Below, one piece after another: positions 34,045 to 46,277 of a stretch of DNA of 64,000 nt. Below the pieces are notes generated by a model. That model searched no databases. It was not told the DNA's origin and saw nothing but the letters and a program-made list of their open reading frames with translations. Within the stretch, counting starts at the first letter, position 1. Each line of letters starts with the position of its first letter. Both the position numbers and the translations under genes were made by a program. This DNA is from Cellulophaga sp. BC115SP (GTDB lineage Bacteria; Bacteroidota; Bacteroidia; Cytophagales; Spirosomataceae): assembly GCF_009905545.1 (NCBI RefSeq), contig NZ_JAAALB010000011.1, positions 1 to 64,000 on the forward strand, given 5' to 3'.

Positions 34045-34890
34045 CTAGTTGACTTTATAGGCAATGACCTTATTCTTCCAGAAAGTTGGAACCAATAATA
34101 TTTTTTGGCTAGGAATATATTCAATATCTGCGGTATTCATTTTGGCTTCTACGGTGTCCAACAACAATTGGGTCTTGCCTTCTGGATTAATATGCCAGAT
34201 TTTGCCTCTCCATTCAGTAGCGAAATAACCTTTTTGTCCATCCGACAAAATACCGTCCAGTCCTCCCATTCCTTCGGCGATTGTTGCATATTGTTGTGTT
34301 TTTAAATCTAGTGCAAGGATTTTTCCATCGCCATTACCAATAATCAATTTATCATTTTCAAAAAATACGCCATTAGGTGTTTTTAAAGGAGCGCCTTCTG
34401 CCACTTTCACCAATTGTCCTTTTTCTAATTTCCATAATCTATCCGAACGCATATCAGTAAAGTACACGACTTTGTTCTTCTGATCAACACTTACACCATT
34501 CAAAAAAGTAGCATTTGGTACTTCGTACTTATGGAGTACTTGTCCTGTTTTAGCATCAATTTCAACCAATTTGAAAATCTCTGCTACATAAATCTTGCCG
34601 TCCAATACATCCAATCCCTTTACAGCATGCAAATTCTCCGTCACTTTTAATTGGGTTATTTTGCCGTTTAAATCTAATTTTGAAATAAAACTTTTTTCAT
34701 TCGTTGCTGTTGGTGCGCCATTGATACAAGCAACGTATAAGGCTTTTGATTTGGTGTCAAAAACCACCGATTCTGGCGTTGAAATTAGGGTATCTGTCTC
34801 CCAGATTTTGGTTAGTGTCTTTTGAGAAAATGACGTTGAAACTATACCAGTAGATAATAGGATTGACAAGAGGATTGTTGATTTTTTCAT
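34045..34890 (-). CDS. Exported SMP-30/gluconolactonase-like beta-propeller (281 aa)
   Basis: Signal peptide (MKKSTILLSILLSTGIVSTS, cleaved near SFSQ), then propeller blades with repeating patterns: TPESVVFDTKSKALYVACIN, AVKGLDVLDGKIYVAEIF, FLNGVSVDQKNKVVYFTDMR, TPNGVFFENDKLIIGNGDGK. The Glu in PESV and Asp/Asn residues suit the metal site of the family. It might be a lactonase or a binding protein. Single gene. Confidence 0.78.
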   Translation of the reverse strand: MKKSTILLSILLSTGIVSTSFSQKTLTKIWETDTLISTPESVVFDTKSKALYVACINGAPTATNEKSFISKLDLNGKITQLKVTENLHAVKGLDVLDGKIYVAEIFKLVEIDAKTGQVLHKYEVPNATFLNGVSVDQKNKVVYFTDMRSDRLWKLEKGQLVKVAEGAPLKTPNGVFFENDKLIIGNGDGKILALDLKTQQYATIAEGMGGLDGILSDGQKGYFATEWRGKIWHINPEGKTQLLLDTVEAKMNTADIEYIPSQKILLVPTFWKNKVIAYKVN

Positions 34891-35102
34891 AAATGATTTT
34901 AGATTTTTTATAATTGTTTAAATGAATTAATTCAAACTTAGAGACATTTTATCAGTAATTTCAAGTCCCAATCGAAAAAATTGTAATTTCGAGCTTTTGA
35001 CCTATATAACTAAAAAATTATACGATTTTGGCTATCTAATCCTACATCTCATAAAACTAAAAGAGGCTTGATTTTTACTGTTTTTATTCAAAATATTCAA
35101 CT

Positions 35103-35867
35103 ATGGCAATCACTAAAAAAGTAACTGCATACTACCCTAATGCAAAAAGTGGCGATGATATTACGGAAAGTTATTTGACTTTGCTGGAAAAAGAATACAA
35201 TTCAGACTTGAAAAAAATGCTTTTTGCCACGTCTGTTTGTTCTGATGACGTCAATGTATCGACAGACTTTCGTCGCGTATTATCACGACCGTTCACAATG
35301 GGCGGATTAGGAGGTTTGCCTTACTCTGGCTTTACAGGCATGGTAGCTTTTTCGCACCATATTCCTGATGGCGGTGATGCTTTTATTTTTTATGGTCCGC
35401 ATATCGGCATAACCGATGAGGGTGAATTAGGACGAATGCGACGTATTGGTCAAAAACGATTGACCAATAGCTGTGGGGCTTTGATGTTGGCGCTCGAACG
35501 TTTCCAGAGTGACGATGATGTAGATACGTATGTGCCACAAAGTGTACATTATGATTATCAGCAAATTCAATTGGAACAAACTCTGATGCCGTTTAAGAAT
35601 AAAATTCTTACTGCTGATAATCCCAAAAAAGCCATTACAGATTACACCTATACTGCTATAGACAAGCAAATAAAAAAGCTTGTAAGTATGAGTTTAAATG
35701 AATTTCATTGTGAGCGTATTTTCTTGTTGGGGGGCGTTATTATCAATACCAGTGAGGAATATAATGACTACGTAGATATTCGTAATTTTGATGTAATCGA
35801 AACCAAAAGTCTTGAACCTTTCAAACCAAAATCGATTTTGGAATTGGATGCCTTTAAGAATTTGTAA
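35103..35867 (+). CDS. LCIB-type (theta-class) carbonic anhydrase-like protein (254 aa)
   Basis: Conserved blocks match the algal LCIB/LCIC family: CSDDVN (Cys46 and Asp48), RPFTMGGLGGLPYSGFTGMV, AFSHHIPDGG (His85/86), FYGPHIGITDEGELGRMRRI and TNSCGALMLALERF (Cys124). In LCIB-family structures a Cys-His-Cys zinc site with a nearby Asp/Arg pair catalyses CO2 hydration; all candidate ligands are present. No signal peptide, so cytoplasmic. It could supply bicarbonate for carboxylation. Single gene; activity is inference from residues. Confidence 0.75.
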   Translation: MAITKKVTAYYPNAKSGDDITESYLTLLEKEYNSDLKKMLFATSVCSDDVNVSTDFRRVLSRPFTMGGLGGLPYSGFTGMVAFSHHIPDGGDAFIFYGPHIGITDEGELGRMRRIGQKRLTNSCGALMLALERFQSDDDVDTYVPQSVHYDYQQIQLEQTLMPFKNKILTADNPKKAITDYTYTAIDKQIKKLVSMSLNEFHCERIFLLGGVIINTSEEYNDYVDIRNFDVIETKSLEPFKPKSILELDAFKNL

Positions 35868-35904
35868 AAATATGGTTGAGCTTAAAAATGTGATTTACAA
35901 TTAA

Positions 35905-36185
35905 GCGAATGAGTGATTAATGTAAAATTTGTATTCCATTAGTAGAGACGCAATGATTGCGTCTCAAGCTGAGTCAGACATAGCATAGCAGTATCAAAAA
36001 AGGGGTCGAAAATTATTTTTCGACCCCTTTTTTAATGAAAAAAATATAGAATCGTCCTAGTTGCAAAATTCTAGATGACTCATGTTTAATACTACATTTT
36101 AAAATGATACATCTTAAGACGCAATCATTGCGTCTCTACTGGTGAAAAAAGAATCACTCATCTACTCAATCTAAACTCACTCAAT
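35905..36185. repeat. Composite palindromic intergenic repeat, copy 2
   Basis: Contains GCGAATGAGTGATTAATG, GAGACGCAATGATTGCGTCT, a 17-bp stem (35996-36012 with 36017-36033, AAAAAAGGGGTCGAAAA), GATGACTCATGTTTA, AAGACGCAATCATTGCGTCT and AATCACTCAT. It fills the gap between the carbonic-anhydrase-like and GH127 genes, where the hairpin can terminate both. Confidence 0.7.
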
Positions 36186-36190
36186 TTGTA

Positions 36191-38116
36191 TTACTTATTT
36201 CTTTTAAGTTGCCAATAAATCATATATCTGGCATCATGTAATCTGTAAAATGGGATAAGCTCCAAATTTTTGTATTTCGCTGGACTAATTAGCTCAGGGG
36301 CTACAAACGTTTGAGACTTGCCTGCTACTGGCTTTAAATAAGTAGCCAGATTCGCATTTTCAGTTTGTAATACTGGCATCGTTTCGAATGGATAGGTCTT
36401 CCCTCTGGCACGGTAACCACCAAATTGATTGGCATCACCAATCAAATTATCTAAGTCAGTGGTATCTGTTTTAGCAGCCAACACAATTGGACCATGTAAA
36501 AAAGCCACATAGTTTGAACCGTCTGGTAAGCCCTCTGTAGTAATGCTCATTGGAAGTCTAATTGATATTTTATCTCCTTTTTTCCAAACTCTTTCCAAAC
36601 GAATATAAGTATCTGGTTTAGCGTCGATAGCCTCTTTTTTACCATTGATTTCTATTTGAATTTTTCCAGCCCATTGAGGATAACGAATCATAATGCCATA
36701 CGTTTTGCCACTGGTATTTTCCACCGTTAGTTCGGTAGTTTCAGAATCAGGAAATCTAGTTTGCTGCACAAGTGTTACACTCTCCGCTTTCCATACCAAA
36801 CGAGAGGGAATAAACAAGTTGACGAAAATATCATTTCCTTTATGGCTATAAATCAACTCGCCATATTTACCATGATTTTCCATACCCGAACCTACACAAC
36901 ACCACATACACTGTTGCGCCTGCGAATATACTCGATAATGCCGTGGACGCATAGAGGTATAATACACAAATCCGCCATGCGTGGGATGCTGACTCGAAAG
37001 AATATGGTTGTATAAGGCTCTTTCGTAGTAGTCCACATAAGTCAATTGTTCAGAAGTCTGAAACAAAGACTTGGTCAGTTTGAGCATATTATAAGTATTG
37101 CAAGTTTCGGGACCAGCTATATCATTAATCATGGGCGAAAAATCATTTGCTGGATGAAAATGCTCTGAATTACTATTACCTCCGATTACGACTGTACGAT
37201 TTTTCACGACTGTTTCCCAGAAAAATTGAGCAGCTTTTAAATAATCCTCATCTCCACCAACCTCTGCAATGCGCTTAAATCCTACTGCCTTTGGTATTTG
37301 CATATTGGCATGTAAGCCTGTCAGTTGGTCTTGCCTTGCCAACAAAGGTTCAAGGATTTTACGATGCGAAAACCTTTTTGCTAATTCAAGATATTTTTTG
37401 TCGCCAGTGATAGCTGCAACATCTGCAAATATTTCGTTCAAACTGCCGTGCTCAGACACTAGCATCGTTTGAATTTGTTCATCAGTCAATTTATTGGCGA
37501 TGTTATTAATAAAATCTGTCAAACGAATGAGCATTACTTTTGCAGATTCTTTGCCTGCAATCACATAGGCGTCTCGCAAACCAGCGAATAATTTATGAAG
37601 GTTGTACAATGGCACCCATTTACCATTTAAAGCAAAATCATCTGTAATAATTTTCCCTTGCTCAATATCTTTCCATAGTGCAATACCTCCTGGCATTCCA
37701 CCCAAATAGCCTGTACCAATTTTATCTTGACAGCGCTTGAGCTGTGCCAACATATACTCAAGTCGTTGATTCATTCGAGCATCTCCTGTAGAGGCATACA
37801 TATTTGACAATGCTGACAGATAATGTCCTCCAATGTGCCCATCCAAACCTGTATTTTCCCAGTTGCCGTAATTTGCTTTTAAGGTGTCGAGTCCTGCGGC
37901 TTTCAAATAAGGAGCCAGCAGACGATCGGTATCGAGCGACAACATATAGTTGAGGTCGGTCTGTTGAGCACTTTTAAAATCGCTAGGTAAAAGTTTCACC
38001 TGCTGTAATTTAAAGTATTGGATACTATTTTGAGCCTTCGTTTGGAAGCATGTAAAGCTCATCAACCCGACTGTTGCCAATGTCAGGAGCACTGTAAAAA
38101 AAGAAGATTTTTTCAT
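36191..38116 (-). CDS. Exported GH127-family beta-L-arabinofuranosidase-like enzyme (641 aa)
   Basis: Signal peptide (MKKSSFFTVLLTLATVGLMS), then an alpha/alpha barrel: NYGNWENTGLDGHIGGHYLS, NEIFADVAAITGDKKYLELA, ETCNTYNMLKLTKSLFQTSE. The stretch QQCMWCCVGSGMENHGKYGE at about residues 400-420 holds the paired cysteines and Glu that bind zinc, with Glu in AGPETCNTYN as a further active-site residue. A beta-sandwich follows. Family members release L-arabinofuranose from beta-linked side chains. Shorter than some homologues but complete. Confidence 0.92.
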   Translation of the reverse strand: MKKSSFFTVLLTLATVGLMSFTCFQTKAQNSIQYFKLQQVKLLPSDFKSAQQTDLNYMLSLDTDRLLAPYLKAAGLDTLKANYGNWENTGLDGHIGGHYLSALSNMYASTGDARMNQRLEYMLAQLKRCQDKIGTGYLGGMPGGIALWKDIEQGKIITDDFALNGKWVPLYNLHKLFAGLRDAYVIAGKESAKVMLIRLTDFINNIANKLTDEQIQTMLVSEHGSLNEIFADVAAITGDKKYLELAKRFSHRKILEPLLARQDQLTGLHANMQIPKAVGFKRIAEVGGDEDYLKAAQFFWETVVKNRTVVIGGNSNSEHFHPANDFSPMINDIAGPETCNTYNMLKLTKSLFQTSEQLTYVDYYERALYNHILSSQHPTHGGFVYYTSMRPRHYRVYSQAQQCMWCCVGSGMENHGKYGELIYSHKGNDIFVNLFIPSRLVWKAESVTLVQQTRFPDSETTELTVENTSGKTYGIMIRYPQWAGKIQIEINGKKEAIDAKPDTYIRLERVWKKGDKISIRLPMSITTEGLPDGSNYVAFLHGPIVLAAKTDTTDLDNLIGDANQFGGYRARGKTYPFETMPVLQTENANLATYLKPVAGKSQTFVAPELISPAKYKNLELIPFYRLHDARYMIYWQLKRNK

Positions 38117-38287
38117 AGAATTGTTTTGAAAGGTTATTGTGTCAAAATTACACTAATCTTTTAATTCTGTCAGTTATAGATGAGAAAAACTATTATTTAC
38201 TTAGTAAAACAACTCAATTAAAAAATACAACATTTAACTGTAAATCAATTACTTACACCCCCTATTTTCATTATTTAGATTAAAAAT

Positions 38288-38318
38288 TTGAAAAAGTAAA
38301 AAATTGCCCCTAATTTTA
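38288..38318 (+). promoter_or_regulatory. Promoter of the TetR/efflux operon
   Basis: TTG at 38288-38290 and TAATTTTA at 38311-38318, 20 bases apart, fit the Bacteroidota promoter pattern except for the last base. The operator lies immediately downstream. Confidence 0.5.
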
Positions 38319-38319
38319 C

Positions 38320-38335
38320 AGACCAAATGGTCGGT
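38320..38335. promoter_or_regulatory. TetR operator, copy 1
   Basis: AGACCAAATGGTCGGT contains the symmetric core GACCA-AA-TGGTC and stands between promoter and start codon. Its reverse complement (ACCGACCATTTGGTCT) matches the site before the HlyD gene (ACCGACCGTTCGGTTT) at most positions, as expected for one repressor acting twice. Confidence 0.65.
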
Positions 38336-38337
38336 TT

Positions 38338-38940
38338 ATGAATAATTCAAGAGAACATATTTTACAAACAGCATTTAAACTGTTACTTCAAAAAAGTTAT
38401 CACGAGGTAACTATGCAAGACATTGTTCAAGTAAGTGGCATGTCTAAGGGTGCATTTTATCATTATTTTAATAGCAAAGAAGCTGTTTTTAAGGAAGTCG
38501 TTCAGCATTTTTTTCAGGAATCAGTGCATGGTAACCTTAGTAACATTCAGTCTATTTCTCTTTGGGAGTTTTGTGTGCAATATATCAACCTTCTTATTAA
38601 TCGCATTGCAAAATACAATGCCGAAACGGGCGATAGTTCTGGAGTTCTAAGAGCCAATCAATATATTTTAATATTTGACGCCATGAAAATGTTTCCAGAA
38701 TTTCGAGATATGCAACAAAAATTACAACAACAAGAGTTAGAAACTTGGACAAATGTAGTAGCGCAAGCACGCTCTAAAGGAGAAATTGCATCAAAGATGA
38801 ATGATATTCAAATAGCTAAGCAATTTATTTACTTGAGTTATGGAATTGGGGCATACCACGTTTTGAGCAGCCAAATTGCTGAGCTTAGTACAGAGGTACA
38901 AAATCAATTCAAAAACTTCTACGACTCTATCATTAACTAA
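38338..38940 (+). CDS. TetR/AcrR-family repressor of the efflux operon (200 aa)
   Basis: N-terminal domain REHILQTAFKLLLQKSYHEV, TMQDIVQVSGMSKGAFYHYF and NSKEAVFKEV is a textbook TetR helix-turn-helix. The C-terminal half senses a ligand. It precedes a HlyD/MFS/TolC set on the same strand and both it and the set have a matching operator, so it most likely represses itself and the pump until an exported compound binds. Confidence 0.93.
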   Translation: MNNSREHILQTAFKLLLQKSYHEVTMQDIVQVSGMSKGAFYHYFNSKEAVFKEVVQHFFQESVHGNLSNIQSISLWEFCVQYINLLINRIAKYNAETGDSSGVLRANQYILIFDAMKMFPEFRDMQQKLQQQELETWTNVVAQARSKGEIASKMNDIQIAKQFIYLSYGIGAYHVLSSQIAELSTEVQNQFKNFYDSIIN

Positions 38941-39043
38941 ACTGTCTAAAAAAATAAGTTTAGAGGAAAATAAGCACTAGTGCTGAATTATGAGTTTTTT
39001 ACACCTCATATATTAGGTTATAAAAAAATTTAAACAAATACAT

Positions 39044-39057
39044 ACCGACCGTTCGGT
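39044..39057. promoter_or_regulatory. TetR operator, copy 2
   Basis: ACCGACCGTTCGGT is nearly palindromic and lies 22 bases before the HlyD start. It matches the operator before the TetR gene when read in reverse complement. Confidence 0.65.
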
Positions 39058-39079
39058 TTTAGTTTTAACAATTTTAAAA

Positions 39080-40171
39080 ATGATGTTTATGAAAGAAAAA
39101 CTGAAAAATATAGTAATCAACCCAAAAGTGATAATTATAGGATTTATCATAGTGTTGGTGGCGTCGTTTAGCGCTAGATATTGGCTCGATAGTAATAAGT
39201 ACATAGAAACTGATAATGCCCAACTTGATGGCAATATTTATACGGTACGCTCAAGCATTACGGCCTATGTCACTAAAATTCATTTTACTGATAATCAAAC
39301 AATTAATAAAGGTGATACTCTTCTAAGCTTTGATACAACTGTTTTAGTAGCAAAGGTTCTTCAAGCAAAAGCTGCATTAGCAAATGCTGAAGCAAATACT
39401 AATGTGTATTTGAACAAAGCCTTTGCAAGTAGTCAAAACATGGCTGCATCTGTGGAGTTAGTCAAGGTAAATCAACAAGACATTCTTACTGAAGTTACCA
39501 ACTACAAAAGAATGCAAGAAGAACTTGAGCGGGCTCAAAAATTAAGAAAAATCAAGGCTATTACAGAACAGCAATTTGAACTTATCGAATCTCAACATGC
39601 GATAGCAAAACTTAACCTAGAAAAGGTAACAGTACGCAAAAATGCTGCTATGTTGAACATTCAAGGTTTACAAAAATTGACTAACTCGGAAGAGGCACAA
39701 ATAACTGTTGCAAAAGCGCTGGTGGCTCAAAGAAAAGCAGAGCTCCAAATAGCAGAAGAAGATTTACGACATGCTTTTGTTGTAGCACCATGTACAGGAA
39801 TTGTTGCCAAAAGAGGTGTTCAGCTTGGACAATTCGTAAGTAGTGGACAAAGCCTTTGTGCCATAGTAGACACAAAACAGGTATGGGTTATTGCCAATAT
39901 TAAAGAAAATCAACTCAAAACAGTACAAATAGGTCAACCCGTAGATGTAAAAATAGATGCCTTTCCTGACTTAGATATGAAAGGATTGGTTCATTCATTT
40001 AGTGGAGCAACTGGTGCCAAGTTTTCTTTAATGCCACCAGATAACGCAAGCGGTAATTTTGTCAAAATTGTCCAACGTGTACCGATTAGAGTTAATCTAA
40101 TCATACCTAGCAAGATTAAATATCCATTGTATCCAGGACTGAGTGTTTCAGTTAAAATCAACGTAAAATAA
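39080..40171 (+). CDS. HlyD/EmrA-family membrane fusion protein (363 aa)
   Basis: One N-terminal membrane helix (VIIIGFIIVLVASFSARYWL), then the lipoyl-type half YIETDNAQLDGNIYTVRSSI with ITAYVTKIHFTDNQTINKGD, a long alpha-hairpin coiled coil (about 75-200), the second lipoyl half VVAPCTGIVAKRGVQLGQFV, and a beta-barrel. It joins the inner-membrane pump to the outer-membrane channel. Three in-frame ATGs (39080, 39083, 39089) could start it. The pump gene follows after one base. Confidence 0.92.
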   Translation: MMFMKEKLKNIVINPKVIIIGFIIVLVASFSARYWLDSNKYIETDNAQLDGNIYTVRSSITAYVTKIHFTDNQTINKGDTLLSFDTTVLVAKVLQAKAALANAEANTNVYLNKAFASSQNMAASVELVKVNQQDILTEVTNYKRMQEELERAQKLRKIKAITEQQFELIESQHAIAKLNLEKVTVRKNAAMLNIQGLQKLTNSEEAQITVAKALVAQRKAELQIAEEDLRHAFVVAPCTGIVAKRGVQLGQFVSSGQSLCAIVDTKQVWVIANIKENQLKTVQIGQPVDVKIDAFPDLDMKGLVHSFSGATGAKFSLMPPDNASGNFVKIVQRVPIRVNLIIPSKIKYPLYPGLSVSVKINVK

Positions 40172-40172
40172 T

Positions 40173-41753
40173 ATGGCAAATTTTGCATCAAATGAAACAA
40201 TCTTAGCCTCCTATCCAACTGGATTTACTCGTGCCATCTTAGTAGGCACATCCATAGCTTGTGCCTTACTCGAGTTAATCGACACCACAGTTGTGAACGT
40301 AGCGTTGTCCGAAATTAGTGGCAATGTGGGTGCTAGTATTTCCGAAATAGCATGGGTGGTCACAGGATATAGTATTGCCAATGTAATAGTCATTCCATTA
40401 TCAGCCATGTTTTCGAGCTTGTTTGGGCGCAAATATTACTTTACAGGCTCTATTATTGTATTCACTTTTGCTTCACTCATGTGTGGCTTGTCAAACAATT
40501 TATGGGTATTAGTCTTTTGGCGATTCATCCAAGGCTTGGGAGGTGGCGGGTTATTATCTACCTCACAATCAATCATATTGGGGTCATTCCCACCAGATAA
40601 AGCTGCTACAGCAAGTGCTATTTTTGGATTGGGGGTTATTCTGGGTCCTACCTTCGGTCCTGTGTTAGGTGGTTTTATTACAGATACGCTAAGTTGGCAC
40701 TGGGTATTTTTTGTCAATTTACCCATCGGAATTATAGCCTCATTTTTATCGTGGCGATTTGTGTCTGATTTACAAGGTGTAAACAAACCCCACAAATTAG
40801 ATTGGGCAGGAATCTTTTATCTGGTTATAGGGCTTGGATGTTTACAATATGTATTAGAAGAGGGTGGCTCACATGATTGGTTTGAAAGCACTAAAATTCT
40901 GGTTTTCAGTCTGGTTGCAGGATTTTCCTTGACAGCCTTTGTATGGCGAGAATTGAGTATTGACTATCCTGCTGTAAACCTAAAGCTTTACAAAAGCTAC
41001 AATTTGAGGCTAGGAAATATTTTAAATTTAGTAGTAGGTACGGCTGTTACAGGTTCGGTTTTTATTTTTCCTCTTTTTGCGCAAACATCCTTAGGCTGGA
41101 CAGCCACTCAAACAGGAGCATTTTTAATTCCGGGTTCATTGATGACAGCAATTACCATGACCTTTGTGGCTCGTTTGCTTAAAAAAGGAGTAAATCCTAA
41201 AGTAATTATGAGTATTGGTGCAATTATGATGGCTAGTTTTTTGATTTGGCTTTCATTTGCCTCAGCAGATGCCACCGAAAGTTTCTTTATTATTCCGTTT
41301 TTATTTAGAGGAATGGGGTCGGCATTTATGATGTCTCCTGTTATTGGTTTATCAGTTGCTGGCCTCACAGGCAAAGATTTAGCACAAGCTGCGGGGTTAT
41401 CAAATATGTTTAGACAACTTGGTGGAGCAGTCGGTATAGCTGTAATTAATATATTTTTAAATACCAGAACAGCTCAAGCTAGAAATGCCCTAATCGTCAA
41501 CATTTCTGATTTTAATGTTGCGACTACTGAAAGAATTCACCAAATAACACAACAGTTTTTAGACAAAGGAATGTCCCTCGACGAGGCCAGTAATCAGGCT
41601 ATGAGCATGCTTAGTCGTTCAGTCAACAAACAACAAGCCATTTTGGCATATTGTCAAGGCTTTTTTGTAATGGGGATCTCGGTTCTATGTTGTTTAGTTA
41701 TTATCTCTCTCATTAGAAGGAATCAAACAGTTCCTTCGTCTTCCAAAAAATAA
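40173..41753 (+). CDS. DHA2-family (EmrB/QacA) MFS drug exporter, 14 TM helices
   Basis: 526 residues with 14 hydrophobic helices. Motifs LLELIDTTVVNVAL (helix 1), GRKYYFTGSIIVFTFASLMC (motif A region), RFIQGLGGGGLLSTSQSIIL (motif B) and GLGVILGPTFGPVLGGFITD (motif C of antiporters) are clear. It exports drugs or metabolites by proton exchange. Together with the flanking HlyD and TolC-like genes it forms an EmrAB-TolC-type pump spanning both membranes. Confidence 0.94.
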   Translation: MANFASNETILASYPTGFTRAILVGTSIACALLELIDTTVVNVALSEISGNVGASISEIAWVVTGYSIANVIVIPLSAMFSSLFGRKYYFTGSIIVFTFASLMCGLSNNLWVLVFWRFIQGLGGGGLLSTSQSIILGSFPPDKAATASAIFGLGVILGPTFGPVLGGFITDTLSWHWVFFVNLPIGIIASFLSWRFVSDLQGVNKPHKLDWAGIFYLVIGLGCLQYVLEEGGSHDWFESTKILVFSLVAGFSLTAFVWRELSIDYPAVNLKLYKSYNLRLGNILNLVVGTAVTGSVFIFPLFAQTSLGWTATQTGAFLIPGSLMTAITMTFVARLLKKGVNPKVIMSIGAIMMASFLIWLSFASADATESFFIIPFLFRGMGSAFMMSPVIGLSVAGLTGKDLAQAAGLSNMFRQLGGAVGIAVINIFLNTRTAQARNALIVNISDFNVATTERIHQITQQFLDKGMSLDEASNQAMSMLSRSVNKQQAILAYCQGFFVMGISVLCCLVIISLIRRNQTVPSSSKK

Positions 41754-41762
41754 ATCCATTTT

Positions 41763-43088
41763 ATGAAAATATACCTCAAAATCATAGTCCTCTTCATATT
41801 AAATATAGACTGGCTGTATGCTCAACAAAGTCTCAAATTGAGTCTTAAAGAGGCACAAGAGCTAGGTTTATCAAGCCGACTCGATTTTAAATCTGGACAA
41901 AAAGAAATAGCGCTTTTAGGTCAAGACATTGTGGTCAAAAAACAAGCGTTTGCTCCTGATTTAAAAATTATGGCTAATATCATGTATCATCCACAAGTAC
42001 AATCAACACTCATACCAGCAGGATTTGGAGGTTTAGCTGAACCCACAATTTTGGCACTTGGAGCAAAGAGTATTAGTGTATTTAGCCTAGAAATAAAACA
42101 ACCATTGTTCAACCCAGCTTTGAAATTAGACATAAAAATAGCAGAAACACTCAAAAGTAAAGAGGAAGAACAGCAGCGAAAAAATGTATTGAGCATTAAA
42201 CGACAAATTAAAGAATCATATCTAAATGTATTATTAAGGCAAATCCAGAAGCAAATTGCGACCTATCAAATGCAACGATTTGAAAAGTATCAAAATTTAG
42301 TACAAGATAAATATCATCAAGGTGCAGCTTTGGAAAATGATTTTTTAAGAGTACAACTAGACTTTCACCATAAACAAGAACAGTATTTAGCCAGTCAAAA
42401 TGATTATGAGTTGAGTTTAGTAAATCTTTGTTTTGAATTAAATATACCAGCTACCACCAATCTCATTCTTTCTGACTCTTTATCAGAAAATCCTTTGCAA
42501 GATGTCTATACTGATGATTCTCTTTATTTAGAGAATCTGACAGTTTTTCGAAAGTTAGCCCTAGAAAAAACGAGACTTGGCCTTGAAGCAAAAAAACAGC
42601 AACAAAGCCTCCTACCAGAAATAAACTTGATTGGAAACTACTCACAACAGTACCTCAATATGACATTCAACTACAATTATACCGATGGTAAATGGTGGTC
42701 TCCATATAGCTATTTGGGGGTACAAATGGGTATTCCAATCACCAAACAATTCACCAACAGCTCCCAAATCAAGAAAATACAACTAAAAAATGAATTACTA
42801 GATTTTCAGACATTACAAGAAAAAAATAGGGTATCATTTGAATTAAGAAAGGCTAAAATAGAATTAAAAAACGCTTTACAGAGCTTAAGAAGAAATCAAC
42901 AAACTTATTTTTTAGCACAGAAGATTTATCAAAATCAAAAACACCAAATGTCCATAGGAACGCTTAGTTATAACGATTTACTCAATACAGAATTATCTGT
43001 AGGTACAACTGAACATGATTATATTAGCGCCTTACACAGTTACCTACTAGCACGATTAGTTCTTGATAGCTTAACAGAAAATCTTTAA
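41763..43088 (+). CDS. TolC-family outer-membrane channel protein (441 aa)
   Basis: Signal peptide (MKIYLKIIVLFILNIDWLYA, cleaved near AQQS) and two repeats of long helices plus beta-strands (LSLKEAQELGLSSRLDFKSG, KESYLNVLLRQIQKQIATYQ, FELRKAKIELKNALQSLRRN, YNDLLNTELSVGTTEHDYIS) typical of OEP-fold proteins. Nine bases after the pump gene, so co-transcribed. It forms the trimeric outer-membrane exit duct for the pump. Confidence 0.92.
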   Translation: MKIYLKIIVLFILNIDWLYAQQSLKLSLKEAQELGLSSRLDFKSGQKEIALLGQDIVVKKQAFAPDLKIMANIMYHPQVQSTLIPAGFGGLAEPTILALGAKSISVFSLEIKQPLFNPALKLDIKIAETLKSKEEEQQRKNVLSIKRQIKESYLNVLLRQIQKQIATYQMQRFEKYQNLVQDKYHQGAALENDFLRVQLDFHHKQEQYLASQNDYELSLVNLCFELNIPATTNLILSDSLSENPLQDVYTDDSLYLENLTVFRKLALEKTRLGLEAKKQQQSLLPEINLIGNYSQQYLNMTFNYNYTDGKWWSPYSYLGVQMGIPITKQFTNSSQIKKIQLKNELLDFQTLQEKNRVSFELRKAKIELKNALQSLRRNQQTYFLAQKIYQNQKHQMSIGTLSYNDLLNTELSVGTTEHDYISALHSYLLARLVLDSLTENL

Positions 43089-43201
43089 TCTGTTTTTATT
43101 CAACATTTACATTGACCTTTGGATACGGCTATAATTTGATGTAAGGAATATTCTTGACAGTAAATCAGAAACTAGTGTTTGAGTGATTATTTCAATATAG
43201 T

Positions 43202-43431
43202 ATCAAACATGAGTCATCCCGAATTTTAAGGTTGGGGTATTCTCTAAGTTTTCATCAAAAAAGCGGTCGAAGAAATATTTTTTCGACCGCTTTTTTGATG
43301 AAACTATACTAGATTTTAATTAGCTATAGACGTAAAATATTACGTCTCTACAAGTGTGGAATGGAGATAAAAAATAATCACTCATTCGCTCAATCGCTAA
43401 ATCACTAAATTAGGGATGACTCATGTTTGAT
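43202..43431. repeat. Composite palindromic repeat, copy 3, with terminal inverted repeats
   Basis: About 25-bp ends (43202-43226 and 43407-43431, starting ATCAAACATGAGTCATCCC) are inverted copies differing at one base. Inside: a perfect 21-bp stem (43251-43271 with 43282-43302), TAGACGTAAAATATTACGTC and AATAATCACTCATTCGCTCA. This is the most complete member and looks like a MITE-like unit. It fills most of the gene-free stretch after the efflux operon; the stem can also terminate that operon. Confidence 0.78.
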
Positions 43432-43516
43432 TAACGATCAAGATAATCCTATCATCTGAAATACTTTAGACAATAGCTAAAATCTTGAAGATAGACACAC
43501 AGAAATTGAATATGAA

Positions 43517-45107
<1,591 letters not shown>

Positions 45108-45144
45108 TTGTATTTCTAAGCAATATTAAATATGATACGCTACG

Positions 45145-46182
<1,038 letters not shown>

Positions 46183-46277
46183 CTAAAGCCATTTTACAGA
46201 CCATAACCCTTTTGTATATACGAAAACATTGTAAAATTCAAATAAGTCGACTACTTAATAAGATTTGATAAAATTTG

